The notes under the pieces were generated by a model. It saw nothing but the letters and a program-made list of their open reading frames with translations, was not told the DNA's origin and did not search any database. From Pseudomonadales bacterium (lineage in GTDB: Bacteria; Pseudomonadota; Gammaproteobacteria; Pseudomonadales; JAHRWD01): a DNA stretch of 61,412 nucleotides. This document shows positions 46,811 through 56,029 of the stretch, piece by piece. Position 1 is the first letter of the stretch. Each line of letters opens with the position of its first letter. The stretch covers positions 1 through 61,412 of the forward strand of contig JAESUM010000093.1 in the NCBI GenBank assembly GCA_016763075.1, read 5' to 3'. The position numbers and the translations under genes are program-made.

Positions 46811-48118
46811 CTAAAGTGCGTGCAGCTTCACAGGCAATTCAGAAAACCCTTTAATAAAAGGCGAATGGCTTCGAACAGGCTCACCGACTACCTCAACAAA
46901 ACTAAAGCGTTTCATAATTTCTTCCCATGCGATTCGTATCTGCATTTCCGCAAGCCGGTTGCCCATGCAGCGGTGAATACCAAAACCAAAGGAAAGGTGA
47001 TGGCGGGGTTTTTCGCGGTCAATGATAAAGCTGTAAGGTTGGTCCACCTCATCTTCATCACGGTTACCCGATACATACCACATCACTAACAAGTCACCTT
47101 TTTTAATCTGCTTGCCGCCAAGCTCGGTGTCTTTAGTGGCGGTACGGGCCATGTGCGTAAGCGGTGTTTGCCAGCGAATAATTTCCGGAACCATTTTAGG
47201 TATTAGGTCTAAATTATCACGGAGTTTTTGATATTCGTCGGGGTTTTCATTGAGCGCCAATACACCGCCAGAAAGCGAGTTACGGGTGGTGTCGTTGCCA
47301 CCAATAATAAGCAGCATTAAGTTACCCAAAAATTCCATCGGCTGCATGTTACGAGTAGATTCGCCGTGAGCAAGCATCGAAATTAAGTCACTGCTGGGTG
47401 GCGCGTTTACCCGTTCGTTCCACAGTTTTGTGAAGGCCGGTAGGCACTCTTCAAACAGAACTGCAAACTGCTCTTCGTCGGTTTCGACTAAACCATCGGG
47501 CCCAGGCTGGGTGGTGGCAACATCGGACCAGTAGGTTAGTTTATGACGCTGATCAAATGGGAAATCAAACAGCGTTGCTAGCATTTGAGTGGTTAGCTCA
47601 ATAGAGACTTTATCTACCCAGTTAAAGGTTTCGCCAATTGGAAGTGCATCAAGTATGTCTGCCACTCGTTCACGGATAATAGGCTCGAGAACGGCCAAAT
47701 TACTCGGCGCAACAACGCCCTGCACGGTACGGCGTTGGTTGCCGTGCTCCGGCTCATCCATAGCAATAAAACTACTGGTATCGTTTAGCTTGCCCTTGCG
47801 TTCCAGAACGGTGATGCGTTTATCCGAAGAATAAGTAACATGGTCGGCTTCTACGGTCATGATGTCTTTATATTTTGTGACCGACCAATAAGGGCCGTTC
47901 TCAGAGCTTGCGCAATAGTGAACAGGCTCTTCCTTACGTAAGCGGTCAAAAAACCCCCACATGGTATTGGAATAAAAAAGATCTGCTTGGGATACGTCAA
48001 TCTCATCTAAAGGTACGCTGTAAGGGTCGCGACCATACATGCTGTTGGGTACAGAAGTACTTTGGCTTAAGCCCGTGGCGGCCGCATCGTTTTTATCAAA
48101 ATCCGGTGATTTGCTCAT
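46811..48118 (-). CDS. Cytochrome P450, CYP153-like (copy 2)
   Basis: A 435-aa CYP153-type P450 with the same I-helix GGNDTTRNS (273-281), Glu312-Arg315 and heme Cys384 in FGFGIHRCMGNR. N-terminus MSKSPDFDKNDAAATGLSQ differs from other copies; the catalytic core is nearly shared. AGGA precedes the ATG. Private upstream and downstream sequences indicate separate transcription. Expected role: terminal hydroxylation of hydrophobic chains; likely uses redox partners encoded elsewhere. Confidence 0.9.
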   Translation of the reverse strand: MSKSPDFDKNDAAATGLSQSTSVPNSMYGRDPYSVPLDEIDVSQADLFYSNTMWGFFDRLRKEEPVHYCASSENGPYWSVTKYKDIMTVEADHVTYSSDKRITVLERKGKLNDTSSFIAMDEPEHGNQRRTVQGVVAPSNLAVLEPIIRERVADILDALPIGETFNWVDKVSIELTTQMLATLFDFPFDQRHKLTYWSDVATTQPGPDGLVETDEEQFAVLFEECLPAFTKLWNERVNAPPSSDLISMLAHGESTRNMQPMEFLGNLMLLIIGGNDTTRNSLSGGVLALNENPDEYQKLRDNLDLIPKMVPEIIRWQTPLTHMARTATKDTELGGKQIKKGDLLVMWYVSGNRDEDEVDQPYSFIIDREKPRHHLSFGFGIHRCMGNRLAEMQIRIAWEEIMKRFSFVEVVGEPVRSHSPFIKGFSELPVKLHAL

Positions 48119-48767
48119 AGTAAATGTCCTGTTAAAAAAAGGTTTAGTCGGAACTGCTCTACTTTGTACGAACTTCAGAGGATAAATAAGGTAGGGCTCA
48201 GAGAATGCCGGAGCGCTGTGTAATAAAATCCAGGTTATCCACTATCGTATTACGGTAACTTATTGCTGCCGGTAACGTATTTAAAAATTGAATAGCTAAT
48301 ATTACGCCCCCGCCGAGAAAAAGTGACATCAATAGTGCATCAATAGTAAGTCGATTTTCGACTTTTTAAAAGGTTATGAACGGATTGTTTGGCAAAACAG
48401 GATTAAAACAACTGAATTTGTAACGAGTAATGAATAAATTACGCATTTATAGATTCGAAAGTTATAAGTATTTTTAAGGCGAGCCTACATATACGATAAC
48501 AGGCAGTTTGTTGTGGTGGAGGGGTGTTCGAAAGTAAATAGAGGATCACGGTAAACGAGATAATGTTTGAATCGTTGTATGTATAACGAACAAGGTAATC
48601 AGCGTGATTACTTACCCAGCGAAAGTGTTACGATGTTGATTTAAATCGCGAGTGGTGATGAGGCGACGGGATAAGAAATGCTTGAAATAAATCAATAAAT
48701 ACGGGTGTCGAGCGGTACCCATTGTTGCCGCTCGACACCCATAAAATTGAAGGTATTGCGTATTAAA
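48119..48767. other. Intergenic region between P450 copies 2 and 3
   Basis: 649 bases with no convincing gene. It contains the hairpin terminator of copy 3 (48703-48740), a tandem CATCAATAGT pair (48327-48336, 48338-48347), and a small AAGTCGA-TTT-TCGACTT hairpin followed by TTTT (48348-48366) that looks like a plus-strand terminator. Two direct CGGTAAC elements lie near 48250-48280, within reach of the copy 2 promoter. Composition is AT-rich compared with the genes. Confidence 0.6.
48703..48740 (-). terminator. Hairpin downstream of P450 gene 3
   Basis: Perfect 13-bp stem GGGTGTCGAGCGG/CCGCTCGACACCC, 12-base loop, ending 28 bases past the stop of copy 3. Confidence 0.75.
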
Positions 48768-50069
48768 CTACTTTGCGTGAAGCCGAACAGGAAGCTCAGA
48801 AAACCCTTTAATCATAGGTGAATGGTTGCGTATGGGGTCACCAACCACTTCAACATGATCGAATCGTTTCATGATCTCTTCCCATGCAATCCGTAGCTGC
48901 ATTTCTGCTAGGCGGTTGCCCATGCAGCGGTGTATGCCAAAACCAAAAGAAAGATGCTGGCGAGGTTTTGGGCGATCAATAATAAACTCGTAAGGGCTTT
49001 CGATTTCATCTTCATCTCGGTTTCCGGAGACATACCACATGACAACCAAGTCACCTTTTTTGATGTTTTTATCACCGATGGTGGTGTCTTTAAGCGCAGT
49101 ACGGGTCATATGCGTTAACGGTGTTTGCCAACGGATAATTTCGGGTACGAGCTTAGGAATGAGGTCGAGATTGTCGCGCAATTTTTGATATTGCTCCGGG
49201 AATTCATTCAATGCCAATACACCACCAGATAATGAATTACGGGTGGTATCATTACCACCCACAATCAGCAAAATCAGATTGCCCAAAAATTCCATCGGCT
49301 GCATATTACGAGTAGATTCGCCGTGCGCCAGCATCGAGATTAAATCAGTGCCTGGAGGCTGATTTACGCGCTCGTTCCACAGTTTAGTGAAAGCCGGTAA
49401 ACACTCCTCTGCCAAAATTCGGAATTGCTCTTCGTCGGTTTCAACCAATGCACCAGGCCCTGGTTGGGTGGTTGCTACATCCGACCAATAGGTTAAATTG
49501 TGGCGCTCCTCGAAGGGGAAATCAAACAAGGTCGCAAGCATTTGGGTGGTCAGTTCGATCGATACTTTGTCAACCCAGTTAAAAGTTTCGCCAATCGGTA
49601 GTGAGTCGAAAATAGCGGCGGCGCGTTCGCGGATGATGGGTTCTAAAAGGGCCAGGTTAGTGGGCGCAACAACGCCTTGCACGGTACGGCGTTGGTCGCC
49701 GTGTGCGGGCTCATCCATTCCAATAAAGCTAGAGGTTTTTTCTAGTTCGGCTTTGCGTTGCAGTAGGGTAATGCGATCTGCAGATGAAAACGTTTCGTGG
49801 TCGGCTTCAACCGCCATAATATCCCTGTATTTAGTGACCGACCAAAAAGGCCCAGCGTCGGATTCTTTACAAAAGTGAACCGGGTCTTCTTTGCGCAGGC
49901 GGTCAAAAAACCCCCACTGAGTATTCGAATAAAAAAGGTCTGGCTGAGATACATCAATTTCATCCAACGGCACGCTGTAAGGATCTCGGCCATACATGTT
50001 GTTAGCAACTGGGTTTCCGCGGCCATCGCCGATTGGAATGAAGTTGCTGGGGATGGGTGATTTACTCAT
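48768..50069 (-). CDS. Cytochrome P450, CYP153-like (copy 3)
   Basis: A 433-aa CYP153-type P450. I-helix GGNDTTRNS at 271-279, heme Cys382 in FGFGIHRCMGNR. It is two residues shorter than the others at the N-terminus (MSKSPIPSNFIPIGDGRGN) and has a distinct C-terminal segment with NHSPMIKGFSELP. AGGA lies before the ATG. An imperfect operator-like TGGGTG-GATG-CACCCA sits at 50163-50178. It is the most diverged N-terminus of the four. Substrate chain length may differ; unproven. Confidence 0.9.
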   Translation of the reverse strand: MSKSPIPSNFIPIGDGRGNPVANNMYGRDPYSVPLDEIDVSQPDLFYSNTQWGFFDRLRKEDPVHFCKESDAGPFWSVTKYRDIMAVEADHETFSSADRITLLQRKAELEKTSSFIGMDEPAHGDQRRTVQGVVAPTNLALLEPIIRERAAAIFDSLPIGETFNWVDKVSIELTTQMLATLFDFPFEERHNLTYWSDVATTQPGPGALVETDEEQFRILAEECLPAFTKLWNERVNQPPGTDLISMLAHGESTRNMQPMEFLGNLILLIVGGNDTTRNSLSGGVLALNEFPEQYQKLRDNLDLIPKLVPEIIRWQTPLTHMTRTALKDTTIGDKNIKKGDLVVMWYVSGNRDEDEIESPYEFIIDRPKPRQHLSFGFGIHRCMGNRLAEMQLRIAWEEIMKRFDHVEVVGDPIRNHSPMIKGFSELPVRLHAK

Positions 50070-50384
50070 AAGAAATTTCCTTTTACGTGATTGTTTAGCC
50101 GAGTAGGCGCTGTTTTATAATTGCTCAATGAATGACAGTAGATTATTTTTCAATTCTTTATCTGGGTGGATGCACCCAATAAGAATAGCCCAAACCATGG
50201 CATTGCCCCTGTGATCATAAAGGAGTCATGGCTAATCTTGCGAATTAATGGATAAACCGTTAGACGATTTTATTGTATCAAGTATGCAATTTAGAATTGG
50301 AGGATGTAAGTGGTTTTTGTGGGCAAAAAATGAAATTAAAAGAAGTGATGGTATTGGCGTAGCGAGCCATGAAATCAGGTGAAA

Positions 50385-50420
50385 AAAAGCTGGTATTGAA
50401 TAGACTCAACACCGGCTTTT
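50385..50420 (-). terminator. Terminator of P450 gene 4
   Basis: About 14 base pairs (AAAAGC-GGT-TTGA against TCAA-ACC-GCTTTT with one mismatch and one G-U) and minus-strand T tract, 85 bases past the stop of copy 4. Confidence 0.6.
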
Positions 50421-50428
50421 AATCTTAA

Positions 50429-50453
50429 GTTACCGGTTACCGGTTACCGGTTA
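50429..50453. repeat. Tandem 7-bp GTTACCG repeat
   Basis: GTTACCG three times plus GTTA, giving overlapping ACCGGT palindromes. It lies between the copy 4 terminator and stop. Could be slippage-prone or a binding element. Confidence 0.7.
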
Positions 50454-50504
50454 GCGCGTTAAAACGGTGTTTAACTCGCTTACTGACTGGTTACTTTTAT
50501 AACG

Positions 50505-51812
50505 CTATAAAGGGTGTACTCGAACGGGTAAATCAGAGAAACCTTTAATGAAAGTAGAGTGACTGCGAACCGGTTCGCCGACCACTTCAACTTTGCTAAA
50601 GCGTTTCATAATCTCTTCCCATGCGATACGCAACTGCATTTCGGCAAGTCGGTTTCCCATGCAGCGGTGAATGCCAAAACCGAATGAAAGGTGCTGTCGA
50701 GGACGATCGCGATCAACGATAAATTCGTAAGGGCGGTCAACATAGTCTGCATCACGATTGCCAGATACATACCACATAACAAGTAGGTCGCCTTTCTTGA
50801 TGTTCTTGCCACCAAGCGTGGTGTCTTTAAGCGCAGTTCGTGCCATATGAGTGAGCGGTGTTTGCCAGCGGATAATTTCAGGCACGAATTTTGGAATCAA
50901 GCTTACGTCATCACGCAGTTTTTGATACTGCTCTGGGTTTTCATTGAGCGCCAATACGCCACCAGAAAGTGAATTACGGGTGGTGTCGTTGCCGCCAATA
51001 ATCAGCAGCAGCAAGTTGCCCAAAAACTCCATTGGTTGCATGTTACGAGTCGACTCACCGTGAGCCAGCATAGAAATTAGATCATTGCCCGGTGGCTCGT
51101 TTACACGTTCGTTCCACAATTTTGTGAAAGCAGGTAAGCACTCTTCACTAAGGATGCGAAATTTTTCTGCGTCATCAGCAACCAGTCCATCAACTACAGG
51201 CATAGAGGTGGCTACGTCAGACCAGTAGGTTAACTTGTGACGTTCGTCGAAAGGGAAATCAAACAACGTTGCCAGCATTTGAGTGGTTAACTCGATAGAA
51301 ACAAGGTCTACCCAGTTGAAGGTTTCGCCTACCGGTAGCGAGTCTAGAATATCCGCTACACGTTCGCGAATAATAGGCTCAAGTAGCGCCAAGTTGGTAG
51401 GAGCAACTACACCTTGAACGGTACGGCGTTGGTTGCCGTGCTCAGGTTCATCCATGGCAATAAAGCTGGATGTATTGTTGAGTTCGCCTTCACGTTTCAT
51501 GACCGAAATACGCTCAGCAGATGAGAAAATCTCATGCTTGCTTTCGACTTCCATAATGTCTTTGAATTTAGTGACGGACCAATAAGGGCCGTTTTCAGAC
51601 TCTTTACAGTAGTGCACAGGCTCTTCGTCGCGTAGGCGGTCAAAAAATCCCCACATGGTGTTGGTGTGAAAAAGCGCCGCTTGGGAAACATCCATCTCTT
51701 CAAGTGGAATGCTGTAGGGGTCTCGACCGTACATGTTGTTTTTTATCGACGCAGTTTGTTCGAGGATTTTATCCAGTACACCGCTTTTATCAAAAGCTAA
51801 TGATTTGCTCAT
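50505..51812 (-). CDS. Cytochrome P450, CYP153-like (copy 4)
   Basis: A 435-aa CYP153-type P450. Same I-helix, ExxR and heme Cys384 as copy 1. Its N-terminus MSKSLAFDKSGVLDKILEQT and C-terminal SHSTFIKGFSDLPVRVHPL are closest to copy 1, hinting at a copy 1/copy 4 pair from a duplication. AGGA precedes the ATG. A 7-bp inverted repeat (ATGCTGC/GCAGCAT, 51843-51849 with 51864-51870) lies about 31 bases upstream. Confidence 0.9.
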   Translation of the reverse strand: MSKSLAFDKSGVLDKILEQTASIKNNMYGRDPYSIPLEEMDVSQAALFHTNTMWGFFDRLRDEEPVHYCKESENGPYWSVTKFKDIMEVESKHEIFSSAERISVMKREGELNNTSSFIAMDEPEHGNQRRTVQGVVAPTNLALLEPIIRERVADILDSLPVGETFNWVDLVSIELTTQMLATLFDFPFDERHKLTYWSDVATSMPVVDGLVADDAEKFRILSEECLPAFTKLWNERVNEPPGNDLISMLAHGESTRNMQPMEFLGNLLLLIIGGNDTTRNSLSGGVLALNENPEQYQKLRDDVSLIPKFVPEIIRWQTPLTHMARTALKDTTLGGKNIKKGDLLVMWYVSGNRDADYVDRPYEFIVDRDRPRQHLSFGFGIHRCMGNRLAEMQLRIAWEEIMKRFSKVEVVGEPVRSHSTFIKGFSDLPVRVHPL

Positions 51813-52261
51813 CGTTAATTTCCTTATAAGTTATTGATTATTATGCTGCCCGGTTGCGCTGACGCAGCATCACAGGGCCAAATGGGGATGGTTTAGTGTT
51901 TTCAGCCAGTGCCTGAATAAACTTCATGCGCGCCACGCTCGGCTGAAAATAGTAATGCGTTTTTAGTTACTCTGAATTAGCTATTCGTACTACAACGATG
52001 ACCGATACGAGAACATCCACAACCAATAACTGTAAACCCTGCAGCGCTATTTATAAAGGCTTCATGGTCTTATCAGCATAAATGAGCAGAAGGATTCAGG
52101 GATAGAAGTTAGCGGCGCAGCACAACTGCACGCCACTCAAATGGAGTTAAAAACCGCAATTCAAAAAATTGTGTTAATCAACCTGAATGGATTGAAAAAG
52201 CGCATGCTAGTTGCCGGTTTGACCATTGATTTAGGGGCAAGCGCAGCTAAAAGGTCATGGG
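51813..52261. other. Intergenic region upstream of P450 copy 4
   Basis: 449 bases. It holds the ATGCTGC/GCAGCAT inverted repeat of copy 4 and, near 51890, a GGTTTAGT also seen before copies 1 and 2. The rest shows no gene. The stop of the dioxygenase gene lies at its far end without a clear terminator. Confidence 0.6.
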
Positions 52262-53053
52262 TTAATCAAACTGATAAGCCGACACGACAGCACCCATTAC
52301 ACGGTCGCTAAAAATCATGTTTGCGCCGCCTTTAGCGGCACCTGCCGCCACCATCAATGGCAGCAAATGTTCTTCTCGGGGGTGGGCTTGTAGCGCTGAG
52401 GGTGCCCCTGCCCATTGCATGAGTTGAGCGTCTCTTTGATCCGCTGGAAGCTGGCAGGTTTTGCTGAGCCATTGATCAAACTGGTCCGAATGACCATCGC
52501 AGTGGCCGGTTTGCAGTAACCCCATATTATGAAAGCTCATGCCGCTGCCAATGATTAGCACATCTTGCTCACGTAGTGGTGCCAGCGCTTCTCCCAGTGA
52601 GATATGCGCGCGTGGGTCAAGGCTGGAATTCAGCGACAGTTGGAGCACCGGAATATCTGCATCTGGGTAGATCAGTTTGAAGGGAATAAATACGCCATGG
52701 TCCAACCCGCGTACGCTGTCTTGTTTGCAGGCAATACCGGCTTGCTCCAACAATTGCTGCACTTGTTGTGCAATGTGCGGTGCGCCAGGGGCAGGGTAGG
52801 TGATTTGATAGGTATGCTCGGGAAAGCCGAAGTAATCGTAAATTAAAGGCGGATTTGCATGGCTGCCAACACTGACCACAGACTCTTCCCAGTGTGCTGA
52901 AATCACTAAAATAGCAGTGGGTTTGTTGGGCAATGTAGCGCCAAGTTCACCGAGCCATTGCGCCATTTTGTGCCAAGTATCCGCTGGCCCCATGTTCCAA
53001 TCCATAAAAAAACATGGCCCGCCGCCGTGGGGAATGTAAATGCTGGGTAACAT
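52262..53053 (-). CDS. LigB/DODA-type extradiol dioxygenase
   Basis: Non-heme, metal-dependent class III dioxygenase of the 4,5-DOPA type, about 263 aa. The start at 53053 follows AAGGAG; a further upstream frame is unsupported. Metal and catalytic residues are in YIPHGGGPCFF, VISAHWEESV, and FHNMGLLQTGHCDGHSDQ, cited as SFHNMGLLQTGHCDG. Substrate could be a catechol-like ring or DOPA analogue. It may relate to aromatic side products; no other ring-cleavage gene is visible here. Confidence 0.87.
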   Translation of the reverse strand: MLPSIYIPHGGGPCFFMDWNMGPADTWHKMAQWLGELGATLPNKPTAILVISAHWEESVVSVGSHANPPLIYDYFGFPEHTYQITYPAPGAPHIAQQVQQLLEQAGIACKQDSVRGLDHGVFIPFKLIYPDADIPVLQLSLNSSLDPRAHISLGEALAPLREQDVLIIGSGMSFHNMGLLQTGHCDGHSDQFDQWLSKTCQLPADQRDAQLMQWAGAPSALQAHPREEHLLPLMVAAGAAKGGANMIFSDRVMGAVVSAYQFD

Positions 53054-53167
53054 ATTTTCTCCTTGAAAATAAATGCACAGGTGTTGGGGGCAGCGAAGCA
53101 ATACTCGCCAAGACACTCGTCACCAAAGCACCGCTGAGCAGTGCTTTGTATTGCGATTAATCAGTGT

Positions 53168-54463
53168 CTACTGGCTGTCCTCATTTGGGAAACCTGAATC
53201 AATGGCTCGTATTGCCGGCATGAAAATAGCGGATATCAGGGTCATGGCCAGCAAAATACCGCCGCTGGTGGCCAGCGCAGCCGATACATTGTAGTGCTCG
53301 GCAATGTAGCCAATGGGTAAAATACCCAGGGGCATCAGGCCGTGGGCCATCATATCAATACTCATGATGCGGCCGCGCATACGGGGCTCTACCTGCAGCT
53401 GCATTAGGCTTCGGTTCATCGACATATTCACCGCTGATAAAAACCCGATCAGCGCAATAAAAATCACAATCAAGATATAGTTGTCGGTCGCCCCAAAGAG
53501 CATCAGCGTTAAGCCCCACAATGCGCTAGAGCCAATTACCCAGTAGCCCTTATGCGGTGCGCTAGCAAACTTGGCTAACAGCAAAGAGCCAAGGATTGCA
53601 CCGACGCCCATGGCAGTCATTAGAAAACCTAAATCATCGGCCCCGCCTTGCAGTACATCGGTGTTGAATGCCGGTAAAAAAGTATTAATAGAGAGGCCGA
53701 ATAAAAAGGGGTAAATAGACAACAAAATAAGCCCGCCAACCACCGGCGAACGTAAGCAATATTGAAGGCCTTCAATAAGGTCGTCGATCGGTGTGCTGTG
53801 AGCGGTTTTGGACGGCGCGCCATCAGACTTAATCAGTAACACCGTGACTGAAGATACAAAATAAAGAATGGATAACAGCACATAAACCATACCCACACCA
53901 AAGGTTGAGCTGGTATCGCCGGATGCAAATACCGCAATCATAAAGCCAGCCAGCGAAGGCCCAACAATACGAGAAAGGTTCCACGAAGCGGTGTTAAATG
54001 CCATCGCGTTAAAGATCAATTGTTCGTTTACAATTTCTGGGATCAACGCCGTGCGGGCAGGAACCGACAACGCCATAATCGAGCCATTAAATACTGCAAT
54101 CAGAAGGAAAAATTCAAAGGTGACCTGACCGCTCATAATGACGTACGTCATTATGAGCGTTGCAACTCCGTTGGCAAAGGGCGCCCAACCGATGATGGGT
54201 TTCTTTTTAATACGGTCTGCAAGTACACCGCCAATGGGTGAAAGTACCACTTGAGGCAGCATAAAAGCTAAGGTGACGTAAGACAGGTTGAGCGCTGAGC
54301 CGGTCATTTCGTAGACCAGCCAACCCTGGGCAATCATCTGCATATTCATGGCGAATGCCGAAGCCACCATGCCTATCCAAAGATAGCGGTAATCGGCAAT
54401 TTTGAGTGATGCAAATGTCGAGCTATCGTAGGCTTTGGTTGCAGGTTGTTCGGGCGAATTCAA
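53168..54463 (-). CDS. MFS transporter (EntS-like exporter)
   Basis: A 431-aa transporter with about 12 membrane segments, of the MFS_3 (EntS-like) type. The N-terminus has LKIADYRYLWIGMVASAFAMNMQ, cited as IADYRYLWIGMVASAFAMN, and the cytoplasmic GGVLADRIKKKP motif A follows segment 2. Substrate unknown; homologues export siderophores or drugs. It is divergent from the RND operon with a 180-base shared region. Confidence 0.87.
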   Translation of the reverse strand: MNSPEQPATKAYDSSTFASLKIADYRYLWIGMVASAFAMNMQMIAQGWLVYEMTGSALNLSYVTLAFMLPQVVLSPIGGVLADRIKKKPIIGWAPFANGVATLIMTYVIMSGQVTFEFFLLIAVFNGSIMALSVPARTALIPEIVNEQLIFNAMAFNTASWNLSRIVGPSLAGFMIAVFASGDTSSTFGVGMVYVLLSILYFVSSVTVLLIKSDGAPSKTAHSTPIDDLIEGLQYCLRSPVVGGLILLSIYPFLFGLSINTFLPAFNTDVLQGGADDLGFLMTAMGVGAILGSLLLAKFASAPHKGYWVIGSSALWGLTLMLFGATDNYILIVIFIALIGFLSAVNMSMNRSLMQLQVEPRMRGRIMSIDMMAHGLMPLGILPIGYIAEHYNVSAALATSGGILLAMTLISAIFMPAIRAIDSGFPNEDSQ

Positions 54464-54643
54464 CAGGTTAGTCCTAATAAAAATGATTCATTGTACGCCA
54501 AGCACGAAATGATTATGGCGGTTTCGTAAGCTAGTAGGTCAGCGGTGCCGCTTTGTTACAAACGGTTACAAATCAAGCCTTACCTAATGGTACATAGTTT
54601 TGTAAGGTGGTTTTTAAATTGAAGTCATTTAAGAGAATTCCTA

Positions 54644-56029
54644 ATGGATCGTCCCCAAAAACAGACCAAAACCAACCAATGGCGTAGCTGGCTATTCTTC
54701 CCCGCGCTGGCGTTCGGCATTTTGATATGGGTTGTTTTGGTTCAAAATAAAGCCCAGCCAGTCAAGCAATCGTTGGCCGAACAAGTTAGAGCCGTGCGGG
54801 TTATTGAAATACCAAGCGTGGATGAGCTGCCAACGTATATTGGCACCGGCACCATTACACCAAGCCAAATTTGGAGTGGCGTTGCAGAAGTCAGCGGCAC
54901 CATTGTAGAGCTGTCCGGCAAGCTTCATCGTGGTGAAATTATTCAAGCCGGTGAGTTGTTATTACGTATTGACCCGCGCGACTACCAGCTAAAAGTAGCG
55001 CAAGCAGAAACCGCCATTGAGTCACTAAAAGCCCAAATAGCAGAAATAGGCGTACGCGAAAAAAACAGCCATGCTTCGCTAAAAATTGAACAAAAAAACC
55101 TAAAAATAACCCAGGCTGAATTAGCCAGAAAAGAAAAACTATTAGCCAGCGGGGTAGTGACCCATTCAAGTTTTGAAAAAGAGCAGCGCTCGGTACTTGC
55201 CCAAACCCAAAGCGTTCAGTCACTCAATAATGCGCTGGATTTACTGCCCGCCGAACGCACACGCATGCAAGCAGAGCTCAAGCGTTTAGCTGCGCAGTTG
55301 GCCGACACTCAGCTTGATCTTGAGCGAACCGTCATGAGAATGCCCTTTGCCGGGCGCGTAGCAGAAACACGAATAGAGCTGCACCAATACGTGCGCCAAG
55401 GCGAAGCATTGGTATCGGTGGACAGCATAAACATGGCAGAAGTCACCGTTCAGCTACAGCCGCAGAGCGTGGCTAATTTAGTGCACTCTAAAAAAATACT
55501 TAGCTTGGCAGGCACTGAACCAATAAAAATTGGCGAAGCCCTAGGGGTCAGTGCCAAAGTGTCGTTTGTGTTTGCTGGGAACCAACTTACATGGCCAGCT
55601 CGGGTAGCAAGAGTGAGCGACCGGATGGATCCAACAACCCGTACCGTCGGGCTCATTGTTGAAATAGATGACCCGTACAAAGATGTTCGGCCGGGTGTTC
55701 GGCCACCGTTGGTAAAGGGCACTTTTGTAACCGTAACCCTAACCGGCGAACAACGCCTGGGTAGTTTGGTGATTCCGCCCTCGGCACTGCACGGGGAATA
55801 TTTATATGTGGTGGATGCGCAAAATAGGCTGAAAAAATTACCGGTAAAAACAGGTGCTCGTAGCGGCCAATATATGGTGATTGAATCGGGTGTTTCGGCG
55901 GGGCAAAAAATTATAGTTTCAGATGTGGTGCCCGCCATCGAAGGCATGTTGTTAAAACCCATTAACGATACTGTTACGCTTAGGCGCCTTATTTCAGCGG
56001 CCACTGGTAATCAGCAGGCCGAGTTATGA
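54644..56029 (+). CDS. RND periplasmic adaptor subunit
   Basis: HlyD/AcrA-type membrane fusion protein, 461 aa. One N-terminal membrane anchor (about 16-34) is followed by a lipoyl half-motif (SGTIVELSGKLHRGEIIQAGELLLRID, cited as GTIVELSGKLHRGEIIQAG), a long coiled hairpin (about 105-225) and beta-barrel domains. The last codon overlaps the pump gene ATG (ATGA), showing translational coupling. AATTCCT weak site before ATG. Confidence 0.93.
   Translation: MDRPQKQTKTNQWRSWLFFPALAFGILIWVVLVQNKAQPVKQSLAEQVRAVRVIEIPSVDELPTYIGTGTITPSQIWSGVAEVSGTIVELSGKLHRGEIIQAGELLLRIDPRDYQLKVAQAETAIESLKAQIAEIGVREKNSHASLKIEQKNLKITQAELARKEKLLASGVVTHSSFEKEQRSVLAQTQSVQSLNNALDLLPAERTRMQAELKRLAAQLADTQLDLERTVMRMPFAGRVAETRIELHQYVRQGEALVSVDSINMAEVTVQLQPQSVANLVHSKKILSLAGTEPIKIGEALGVSAKVSFVFAGNQLTWPARVARVSDRMDPTTRTVGLIVEIDDPYKDVRPGVRPPLVKGTFVTVTLTGEQRLGSLVIPPSALHGEYLYVVDAQNRLKKLPVKTGARSGQYMVIESGVSAGQKIIVSDVVPAIEGMLLKPINDTVTLRRLISAATGNQQAEL

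Larger units (their letters stand above)
50070..50504. other. Intergenic region between P450 copies 3 and 4
   Basis: Contains the copy 3 upstream inverted repeat (50163-50178), the copy 4 terminator hairpin (50385-50420) and a GTTACCG tandem repeat (50429-50453). No gene. Confidence 0.7.

Noticed and set aside
46385-51897. GGTTTAGT before P450 copies 1, 2 and 4 as a common operator
   Set aside because: Distances to the starts differ widely (39, 23 and 78 bases), copy 3 lacks it, and an 8-mer could recur by chance.
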